Assembly (NCBI GenBank): GCA_964474895.1
Contig: CAYYUK010000009.1
Location: 1-18,132, forward strand
Reading direction: 5' to 3'
DNA length: 18,132 bases
Source: CAYFNK01 sp964474895
Lineage (GTDB): Archaea; Nanobdellota; Nanobdellia; SCGC-AAA011-G17; PNOQ01
The position numbers were made by a program, and so were the translations under genes. The notes under the pieces are model-generated. The model did no database searches, was not told the origin of the DNA, and worked only from the letters and a program-made list of their open reading frames with translations. Shown one piece after another: positions 13,796-18,132 of the stretch (the stretch's first letter is position 1; each line of letters opens with the position of its first letter).

Positions 13796-13987
13796 ATGGA
13801 AAAAGAAGAAACAATTGGATATCATAAAGGTTCTCTGGCAACTTTAATAAAAGAGAGAGAAGGACTTATGCAACTCTTGTCTGTAGTGGATCAATTAATA
13901 CAGGCACATAAAAAAGCACTAGAAGATCTGGGTGTAAGTTTGGAACCTCCAAAAGAAGCTCAAGAAGAACAAGAAAGAGCTCCTTAG
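13796..13987 (+). CDS. Hypothetical coiled-coil protein, 63 aa
   Basis: Not recognised. It is a small soluble protein with one long helix predicted from about 15 to 45 (SLATLIKEREGLMQLLSVVD through KKALEDLG), with leucines spaced for coiled-coil packing, then a flexible Pro/Glu-rich tail. It has no cysteines and no membrane segment. It is 1 nt after the ribbon-helix-helix-like gene, suggesting the two are made together, as a regulator with a partner. I do not call a toxin-antitoxin pair, because neither looks like a known toxin. Confidence 0.65.
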   Translation: MEKEETIGYHKGSLATLIKEREGLMQLLSVVDQLIQAHKKALEDLGVSLEPPKEAQEEQERAP

Positions 13988-14001
13988 ATATAGAACATTC
14001 C

Positions 14002-14023
14002 ATCTAAATCTCATCAATTAGAT
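14002..14023 (+). terminator. Weak hairpin after the two-gene unit
   Basis: ATCTAA and TTAGAT, 10 nt apart, form a 6-bp stem shortly after the stop at 13987. It may mark the 3' end between convergent transcripts. Weak. Confidence 0.25.
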
Positions 14024-14037
14024 CTCAATAACTATTG

Positions 14038-14130
14038 TTATATTTCGTCATCATTTAATCTTCTCTTTATATCTCTCAATTCGTCCTCAAAACTATCATC
14101 TTCCCAAACCATTTCATCAGTAGGAAACAC
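14038..14130 (-). CDS. Tiny acidic protein, 30 aa, GTG start with strong Shine-Dalgarno
   Basis: A 30-residue frame from the GTG at 14130 to the TAA at 14038: FPTDEMVWEDDSFEDEL, then DIKRRLNDDEI. It is too short to classify. The case for it is the GGGGGTG (14137-14143) placed 6 nt before the GTG, an archaeal anti-SD match, and its position 18 nt after the stop of the neighbouring mini-gene. It shares the peptide LNDDEI, and 12 identical bases (14041-14052 and 14258-14269), with that gene, which may indicate a common origin. It could equally start at the ATG for its sixth residue. Function unknown. Confidence 0.45.
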   Translation of the reverse strand: MFPTDEMVWEDDSFEDELRDIKRRLNDDEI

Positions 14131-14136
14131 GATTAA

Positions 14137-14143
14137 CACCCCC
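14137..14143 (-). promoter_or_regulatory. Shine-Dalgarno site of the 30-aa gene
   Basis: GGGGGTG with a 6-nt spacer to the GTG at 14130; it decides that start. Confidence 0.5.
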
Positions 14144-14148
14144 TATAT

Positions 14149-14295
14149 TCATAGTTGCTCCAAATTAATATAATTAACGGATTCGGCAAATTTAGCCTTC
14201 CATTTCAGCCCGTTCACTAGTTTATCTCTCAAATAATACAAATATCCTATTTCGTCATCGTTCAAAAATGATAATTTTTTAAGCTTAAGAGCCAT
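14149..14295 (-). CDS. Small hypothetical protein, 48 aa, strong Shine-Dalgarno
   Basis: Starts MALKLKKLSFLNDDEIGYLYYL and continues with a basic/aromatic RDKLVNGLKWKAKF and NYINLEQL. It looks like a helical, mildly basic peptide without a membrane segment; no family is recognised. Evidence for expression is GAGGTGA (14302-14308) 6 nt before the ATG and a TATA-like box at 14327-14339 that would give a leader of about 12 nt holding that site. Most other genes here are leaderless, so this unit initiates differently and could have arrived from a virus or plasmid. The 30-aa gene follows 18 nt later with its own site. Confidence 0.6.
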   Translation of the reverse strand: MALKLKKLSFLNDDEIGYLYYLRDKLVNGLKWKAKFAESVNYINLEQL

Positions 14296-14301
14296 CAATA
14301 A

Positions 14302-14308
14302 TCACCTC
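14302..14308 (-). promoter_or_regulatory. Shine-Dalgarno site of the 48-aa gene
   Basis: GAGGTGA, the strongest ribosome binding site in the window, 6 nt before the ATG at 14295. Confidence 0.7.
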
Positions 14309-14326
14309 AAAACAATTATAGAAAAT

Positions 14327-14339
14327 CCTTTATTAATAA
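14327..14339 (-). promoter_or_regulatory. TATA-like box of the mini-gene pair
   Basis: TTATTAATAAAGG on the minus strand, about 38 nt before the ATG; transcription would start near 14307 and include the Shine-Dalgarno site. Confidence 0.45.
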
Positions 14340-14392
14340 CCAATGAAAAAAGAATTAAGTACTAAAATAAAGTAGAGAATTACACAAGATAT

Positions 14393-14851
14393 TTAAGCAG
14401 ACAGATCTCTTAAAGAACGGATATAATTTTCACTAGCATTTTCAATCTCAACCTTTTTAGCCTCTGCTCTATGTTCATCTATCTTCTTAAAATGCTCTTC
14501 CAGCCTTCCATGCAGATCTCTTAATCTAACAACTGTCTTATCTTCAAAAGAAACCTCAGACAAATCAACTGTTATAGTGCCAATATTTTCTAGTTCATAC
14601 TTTCCCAATATTCCTGTAGTTCCTGCCTTATCATGTGCTGTCAATCTATATCCCAAACTTCCTTCATCAACACTATGATAAACATGAAATCTACTAACAA
14701 AATCAAGATAATCAAACTGATAAATATTCTCCTCTTTGCCCTTATTATCTAAATCCTCAGACCAAAAAGTTAAAGAAATTTCTTCCATCCTATCCAAAAG
14801 ATTGGAAACAACAGAATCCTCTTCAAAAACACCTTCACTTCTAACTTTCAT
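14393..14851 (-). CDS. Hypothetical protein, 152 aa
   Basis: Not recognised. It is a soluble, acidic protein. The N-terminal half has a helix (VVSNLLDRMEEISLTFW) and beta-like segments (IYQFDYLDFVSRFHVYH, LGYRLTAHDKAG, GTITVDLSEVSF). The last ~50 residues form a charged helix rich in Glu, Lys and Arg (RLRDLHGRLEEHFKKIDEHR and onwards), probably a coiled coil. The ATG at 14851 is chosen over a TTG two codons upstream because it lies 28 nt from the TATA box at 14871-14883. It is divergent from the membrane protein/winged-helix unit, separated by 106 bp. Confidence 0.65.
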   Translation of the reverse strand: MKVRSEGVFEEDSVVSNLLDRMEEISLTFWSEDLDNKGKEENIYQFDYLDFVSRFHVYHSVDEGSLGYRLTAHDKAGTTGILGKYELENIGTITVDLSEVSFEDKTVVRLRDLHGRLEEHFKKIDEHRAEAKKVEIENASENYIRSLRDLSA

Positions 14852-14870
14852 ACTCAAAGGGGACCAATAA

Positions 14871-14883
14871 ATAATTTATAAGT
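14871..14883 (-). promoter_or_regulatory. TATA box of the 152-aa gene
   Basis: CTTATAAATTAT on the minus strand, about 27-28 nt upstream of the ATG at 14851. Confidence 0.55.
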
Positions 14884-14925
14884 CTTTCCAAAGAAAATCT
14901 ATTACGGGTAAGTAATTACACAAAT

Positions 14926-14934
14926 CTTTTAAAT
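14926..14934 (+). promoter_or_regulatory. TATA-like box of the membrane protein/winged-helix unit
   Basis: CTTTTAAAT, 28 nt before the ATG at 14958. Confidence 0.5.
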
Positions 14935-14957
14935 CAAAATCAAGTTCCCACTTCTAG

Positions 14958-15656
14958 ATGATACCAATTAAGTTTGGACCTGAATGGTTCTATTTACCGT
15001 CTATTATAATTGATTTTATAGCATTCATAGTTTTGCTAGCAATTAGCTACTATAGCTACAATTACTACAAATTAAACAGAAGCAATAAAGGATATCTACA
15101 TTTGGCAGGAGCATTCTTTGTTATTTGTTTATCATTTTTATTCAAATTATTTACAAATCTTACAGTTTATTACAACACAAGTAATGATATACAACACGGA
15201 GTAGTGGTCTCAACATTAGAAGTAGTAAGAAGTTTCAACATCTTTTCAGTACTTACATATTCAGGATTTGCACTATTACATCTTTTAGGACTATACTTCC
15301 TTTATAGCATATACCAAAAAGATCGCTCAAAAGCAAATATCTTCCTAGTGTCATACTTAATCTTACTCTCAACATATTTAAGCAACTTAAACTTTCAAAT
15401 ATTCCATTTAACAGCTTTATTCCTAACTGGATTCATTTCCCTTATCTATCTAAAAAAATACTTTGAAACAAAAAACAGAAATACAAAAATGCTTTTCTAT
15501 GCATTCACAATAATAGCAATAAGTCACATATTCTTCATGTTCCTAACAGTTAATCCAATGTTTTTCATAATTGCAGAAATAGTACAATTATTGGGATTTT
15601 CAATATTATTACTAACTCTAACAGTGGTCGTTAATCATGGAAAGAAAAAGAAGTAG
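14958..15656 (+). CDS. Seven-helix membrane protein (putative sensor)
   Basis: A 232-aa integral membrane protein with about seven hydrophobic segments: roughly 13-35, 45-68, 96-117, 126-143, 146-165, 178-198 and 201-226. It ends in a basic tail (HGKKKK), presumably cytoplasmic. No catalytic or transport motif is seen. Loops are short, with a larger polar one around 68-90 (TVYYNTSNDIQHG). The length and helix count resemble the seven-helix sensor modules found at the N-terminus of some archaeal kinases, but no kinase domain follows. Its last 20 bp overlap the start of the winged-helix gene, so the two are made together; a membrane signal controlling a DNA-binding partner is the natural inference. 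Confidence 0.72.
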   Translation: MIPIKFGPEWFYLPSIIIDFIAFIVLLAISYYSYNYYKLNRSNKGYLHLAGAFFVICLSFLFKLFTNLTVYYNTSNDIQHGVVVSTLEVVRSFNIFSVLTYSGFALLHLLGLYFLYSIYQKDRSKANIFLVSYLILLSTYLSNLNFQIFHLTALFLTGFISLIYLKKYFETKNRNTKMLFYAFTIIAISHIFFMFLTVNPMFFIIAEIVQLLGFSILLLTLTVVVNHGKKKK

Positions 15657-15909
15657 AACAGATATAATACATGATATGATTATGTCCGTTCAATTAAAAA
15701 ATGGGAAAATAAAGCCTACTCATTTGATGTACAAGGCAAACCTGTCCCACATACAAATGAACGCTTATTTAGAAGAATTAATGGAAAAACAATTAATAAA
15801 AAAAATAGAAGAAAAGAAATCTAAATTCATAGTTCTAACAGAAAAAGGATATATCTTCTCACAAAAGATTAGAGAAATGAAAGAATTCGAAAAGACTTTT
15901 GGTTTATAA
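15637..15909 (+). CDS. Winged-helix DNA-binding protein, 90 aa
   Basis: Single-domain regulator of the archaeal winged-helix type (COG3432-like). It starts MERKRSRTDIIHDMIMSV, then IKPTHLMYKANLSHIQMNAYLEELMEKQLI (25-54). That covers helix 2, a recognition helix (LSHIQMNAYLEELM) and the LI turn into the wing, IKKIEEKKSKFIVLTEKGYIFSQ (54-76), in which the LTEKG motif is classical. A short C-terminal helix may dimerise. There is no ligand-binding domain, so sensing would come from the overlapping upstream membrane gene. The target could be its own promoter at 14926-14957, which is unproven. Confidence 0.82.
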   Translation: MERKRSRTDIIHDMIMSVQLKNGKIKPTHLMYKANLSHIQMNAYLEELMEKQLIKKIEEKKSKFIVLTEKGYIFSQKIREMKEFEKTFGL

Positions 15910-15913
15910 AAAA

Positions 15914-15925
15914 GCTTATAAATTT
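15914..15925 (+). promoter_or_regulatory. TATA box of the 100-aa gene
   Basis: GCTTATAAATTT, 27-28 nt before the ATG at 15947; it decides that start rather than the upstream TTG at 15899. Confidence 0.6.
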
Positions 15926-15946
15926 CAATTCACCTGTCAGTTCTTT

Positions 15947-16249
15947 ATGGGTAACTTAATAGAATTAACAGACACAGAACTTTTGAACTTAAAAAAAGAA
16001 GGATGTTTGGAAGGGCCTTTAACCTTTGACTCACCAAATATTAACGAAACAATCTTCGACAGACTAAATATACCAGTTCTATCAAATTACTACAAAGCAG
16101 AAGCCAGATTTCAAAGGACAATTTCCCGTAAAGCTAAAAAATGTAGTGCAAATGCGATCCACATGCTCTTGCACGAGTTAGATCTGATTGAAGGAAAAAT
16201 ATATCCATATTTGATAGGATTCTATAATGTTTCTCAACAACCAAGCTAA
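15947..16249 (+). CDS. Hypothetical protein, 100 aa
   Basis: Not recognised. Starts MGNLIELTDTELLNLKKEGC and has a possible helical C-terminal half (AEARFQRTISRKAKKCSANAIH onwards, then LLHELDLIEGKIYPYLIGFY). Two cysteines, no membrane segment. The basic patch RTISRKAKK could contact nucleic acid, but no known DNA- or RNA-binding motif is present. The ATG at 15947 fits the TATA box. A longer frame back to the TTG at 15899 would overlap the winged-helix gene and pass through that box. Its stop overlaps the stop of ndk by 4 bp (CTAA, 16246-16249). Confidence 0.65.
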   Translation: MGNLIELTDTELLNLKKEGCLEGPLTFDSPNINETIFDRLNIPVLSNYYKAEARFQRTISRKAKKCSANAIHMLLHELDLIEGKIYPYLIGFYNVSQQPS

Positions 16250-16734
16250 TACACATGCAAATCATGAACTGTAGTGTACGAATGTAATTCTTTATCTTTA
16301 AACCACAACTTCAATTCTTTCTTAGCATCACTAGAATTTCCAGAAGCATGAATTAAATTAGGAACTCCTTTACCAACACTATCTGCATGTTTAAAACTCA
16401 TATGTGAAAAATCGCCACGAATAGTTCCGGGATTAGCACTTTTAGGTTCGGTTCCACCAACTATCTTCCTAACATTCTCAATAACATCAATACCCTCTAA
16501 AGCAATAGCAACAACAGGTCCTTCTCTAAGAAACTTAATCATAGCACTCCTTACTTTTGCACCCCTTCTCTTAGTGATATCTTCACCATAATGTTTTCCT
16601 GCCAAATTCTCATCAGCCCACACCATTTTCATACCAACAATAGTAAATCCTGCATCTTCAAACCTCTGAATAACTCTACCCATAAAACATCTTTGCACAC
16701 AATCGGGCTTCAATAAAACTAAAGTTCTTTCCAT
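16246..16734 (-). CDS. ndk: Nucleoside diphosphate kinase
   Basis: Transfers the terminal phosphate from ATP to NDPs through a phosphohistidine, balancing NTP pools. The N-terminus ERTLVLLKPDCVQR (with K9) is typical; FEDAGFTIVGMKM and HYGEDI follow. R88 and R106 (GTIRGDF) are the phosphate-contacting arginines. The active-site block NLIHASGNSSDAKKEL carries the catalytic H129. At 162 aa it is the archaeal length, with a slightly longer C-terminal tail. The ATG at 16734 is preferred to one at 16758, because it lies 27 nt from the TATA box and gives the canonical N-terminus. Confidence 0.96.
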   Translation of the reverse strand: MERTLVLLKPDCVQRCFMGRVIQRFEDAGFTIVGMKMVWADENLAGKHYGEDITKRRGAKVRSAMIKFLREGPVVAIALEGIDVIENVRKIVGGTEPKSANPGTIRGDFSHMSFKHADSVGKGVPNLIHASGNSSDAKKELKLWFKDKELHSYTTVHDLHVY

Positions 16735-16755
16735 TTTAAAATTTAAAAGAAGGCT

Positions 16756-16766
16756 CATTTAAATAA
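16756..16766 (-). promoter_or_regulatory. TATA box of ndk
   Basis: TTATTTAAATG on the minus strand, 27 nt from the ATG at 16734. The alternative ATG at 16758 would lie inside it. Confidence 0.6.
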
Positions 16767-16785
16767 CTTACTGTAAAAACATAAA

Positions 16786-16796
16786 TTATTATAAAC
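16786..16796 (+). promoter_or_regulatory. TATA box of the P-loop ATPase gene
   Basis: TTATTATAAAC, 26 nt before the ATG at 16817. Confidence 0.55.
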
Positions 16797-16816
16797 ACAT
16801 ATTCCATATTCTAATC

Positions 16817-17533
16817 ATGTTTAAATTAATAAAAAGATTAAAAAAAGAAAAAGAAATTAAAATAAGTGAAGAAAGAATAAGCAAACTAAATCAAGCACTT
16901 ACAAGTTTTGAAATACATTCTGAAATAAAAGGAGATTTCACAGAGTTCATTAAAAATTTTAGAGATACATCACTAATCATGTTAATCCTTGGTAGAAGGG
17001 GCGCTGGGAAGACTGCGTTAGGAATGAAATTAATCGAAGCAGGAAAAACTTTAAACAAAAATCCATATGTACTTGGATTTGGTTCATCAAAAGTTCCTAG
17101 ATGGGTTAAAAAAGTAGATAATATTGAAATGATTCCAAACAACTCATTGGTATTGGTAGATGAAGCTGGAATCTCCTTTTCATCAAGAGAATCAATGAAT
17201 AAAGCAAATAAATTTTTGGCTTCATTACTTGCAATAGCCAGACACAAAAATCTTTCCTTGATCTTTGTAACTCAAAACTCTGGAATGCTTGATTTAAATG
17301 TTCTAAGACTTTGTGACATTTTAATCTTCAAAGAACCTTCACTATTACAAACAAGATTTGAAAGAAAGGGTTTACAAGATATATTTGGTAAAGTCTCAAA
17401 AGAATTTGAAATGATTAATAATGAAAAGAAAAATTATTCATACATACTCTCTGATGATTTTGAAGGAGTCATTAAATCTGGACTACCCGAATTCTGGAAT
17501 GAATCTATAAGCAAAAGTTTTAGTAAAAGATAA
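16817..17533 (+). CDS. P-loop ATPase, FtsK/HerA superfamily, Zot/packaging-like
   Basis: A 238-aa single-domain ATPase. Walker A is GRRGAGKT (59-66) and Walker B is LVLVDEAG (111-118, D115/E116). The downstream block AIARHKNLSLIFVTQNSGML (139-158) has a basic RH pair followed by a strand ending in TQ, as in Zot/filamentous-phage assembly proteins and viral packaging ATPases. The N-terminus (1-35) is a charged helix. The C-terminus has LLQTRFERKGLQDIF and no membrane segment, unlike Zot itself, so it would act in the cytoplasm. Possible jobs are virion or DNA packaging, pilus/secretion energy, or a cellular DNA motor; the sequence does not decide. The neighbours are housekeeping genes, and no coat or replication gene is seen. 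Confidence 0.78.
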   Translation: MFKLIKRLKKEKEIKISEERISKLNQALTSFEIHSEIKGDFTEFIKNFRDTSLIMLILGRRGAGKTALGMKLIEAGKTLNKNPYVLGFGSSKVPRWVKKVDNIEMIPNNSLVLVDEAGISFSSRESMNKANKFLASLLAIARHKNLSLIFVTQNSGMLDLNVLRLCDILIFKEPSLLQTRFERKGLQDIFGKVSKEFEMINNEKKNYSYILSDDFEGVIKSGLPEFWNESISKSFSKR

Positions 17534-17540
17534 TTAAAAA

Positions 17541-17568
17541 TAGTTTTTCTTCCTATTTTATTTTCTGT
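17541..17568 (+). terminator. T-rich tract after the ATPase gene
   Basis: Several T-runs after the stop at 17533, typical of archaeal termination. They overlap the 3' end of the convergent YdeI-family gene. Confidence 0.35.
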
Positions 17569-18128
17569 GTTTCAAAAATATCTTTACTTCCAATTTCCGC
17601 TTTTTCAACGGTAATCCTTATTCTCTTAGATTTAGTTTCTTCACGTTTTCCCCTCAAAATCCACCTATAAATCATTTTTTTTGTAGATGCAGGAAAACTA
17701 TCAAAATTTTTTCTAGCTTTTTTATTTTTATTTAGACCTATCTTTAATTCAAGAGGTATATCTGGATTTTTCGGAATTCCAAAATCATGAGTGGGCCTTT
17801 TCAAACCTTCTTTATAAAATTTTAAACCAGTTGGAGTCATTCTTTTCTGTTTAATTAACTCTTTAGCATAATTTTGTGTATTGTCACTCCATTTACTATT
17901 ATTATTTCTTTTACTAAAATTTCTAATATATTTATTTTCATCAAATCTTTTTACAGTAGTATCAATCCAACCAAAACAAATAGCTTCTTCCATTAACTCC
18001 TTGTGTGATGGAGATGATTTGCCTGTATGTTTTTTATATAAAACTAGAGAAACTTTATTTTCTTTATCATGATTTTTTGTTAACCATTTTCTAAAATCTT
18101 TAAAACTCAACACGATTATTGTTTTCAT
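17553..18128 (-). CDS. YdeI/OmdA family protein, 191 aa
   Basis: Matches the YdeI/OmpD-associated (bacteriocin-protection) family: FRKWLTKNHDKENKVSLVLYKK near the N-terminus, SHKELMEEAICFGWIDTTVKR, then RFDENKYIRNFSKR and SKWSDNT, KRMTPTGLKFY. The last third has the IPLELKIGLNKNKKARKNFD and STKKMIYRWILRGKREETKSKR regions of the C-terminal OmdA domain. Its molecular role is unknown; in bacteria it has been linked to resistance to peptides and stress. It is cytoplasmic with no signal peptide, and highly basic. The family is mostly bacterial, so a transferred gene is likely here (inference). The ATG at 18128 lies at the window edge, so the promoter is out of sight. It converges on the ATPase gene. 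Confidence 0.9.
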   Translation of the reverse strand: MKTIIVLSFKDFRKWLTKNHDKENKVSLVLYKKHTGKSSPSHKELMEEAICFGWIDTTVKRFDENKYIRNFSKRNNNSKWSDNTQNYAKELIKQKRMTPTGLKFYKEGLKRPTHDFGIPKNPDIPLELKIGLNKNKKARKNFDSFPASTKKMIYRWILRGKREETKSKRIRITVEKAEIGSKDIFETQKIK

Positions 18129-18132
18129 CTTT

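Noticed and set aside
13657..13987. Toxin-antitoxin module
   Set aside because: An RHH-like protein with a small partner invites this call, but the partner shows no toxin fold or catalytic residues and is only 63 aa of helix and tail.
14140..14150. ATG start overlapping the stop of the 48-aa gene
   Set aside because: Although it makes an ATGA junction, the frame ends after about ten codons; the GTG at 14130 with its Shine-Dalgarno site is more plausible.
15899..15946. TTG-started extension of the 100-aa gene
   Set aside because: It would overlap the winged-helix gene and contain the TATA box; the ATG at 15947 fits the leaderless spacing.
1..18132. CRISPR array, tRNA, rRNA or insertion sequence
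   Set aside because: I saw no regularly spaced repeats, no cloverleaf-like sequence with a conserved T-loop, no rRNA segments and no transposase or terminal inverted repeats.

Overview
The window is about 18.1 kb of AT-rich, very densely packed archaeal DNA. The archaeal assignment rests on an archaeal-type pheS/pheT pair (separate alpha and beta chains, 493 and 534 residues), an eno-rps2 neighbourhood, a compact archaeal RNase J, a Dph2-like fragment, and start codons that nearly all lie about 25-28 nt downstream of a TATA-like box, which implies leaderless transcripts. Very short intergenic gaps, many tiny proteins and small soluble enzymes suggest a DPANN lineage (Woesearchaeota/Pacearchaeota-like). 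That last step is inference; no rRNA is present to confirm it.

Layout. 1-112: 5' end of mre11 (minus). 236-1232: an unknown small protein and rubrerythrin (plus). 1256-4639 (minus): an RNase J gene followed by a 50-aa membrane protein and a 40-aa zinc ribbon, then a membrane-anchored DsbA-like protein and a hypoxanthine phosphoribosyltransferase, each with its own promoter. 4689-5957: a membrane-anchored unknown (minus), a PGPGW-like mini membrane protein (plus), a DUF192 protein (minus) and a 54-aa acidic protein (plus). 6058-9104: rps2 and eno on the minus strand, separated by a glycosyltransferase gene on the plus strand. 9180-9919: a three-cysteine ferredoxin converging on an unknown gene. 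9995-13593: pheS, a Cys-rich lipoprotein gene, pheT and a truncated dph2, tightly coupled. 13657-13987: a ribbon-helix-helix-like protein and a coiled-coil protein. 14038-14295: two tiny minus-strand genes with strong Shine-Dalgarno sites. 14393-18128: an unknown, a seven-helix membrane protein overlapping a winged-helix gene, an unknown, ndk, a P-loop ATPase of the FtsK/HerA/Zot type, and a YdeI-family protein.

How the genes fit together. Most of the window is core housekeeping: translation (uS2, PheRS), RNA decay (RNase J), glycolysis (enolase), nucleotide metabolism (HPRT, NDK) and redox/oxidative-stress functions (rubrerythrin, ferredoxin, DsbA-like). Into this are set small accessory genes that deserve more attention: a lipoprotein wedged between pheS and pheT, a dph2 reduced to its first ~85 residues, the membrane protein/winged-helix pair, the stand-alone packaging/pilus-type ATPase, and the two mini-genes that use Shine-Dalgarno initiation in an otherwise leaderless neighbourhood. 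I see no tRNA, rRNA, CRISPR array or insertion sequence. No single gene set here is a clear new defence or mobile system; the best candidates for new biology are those small accessory units.
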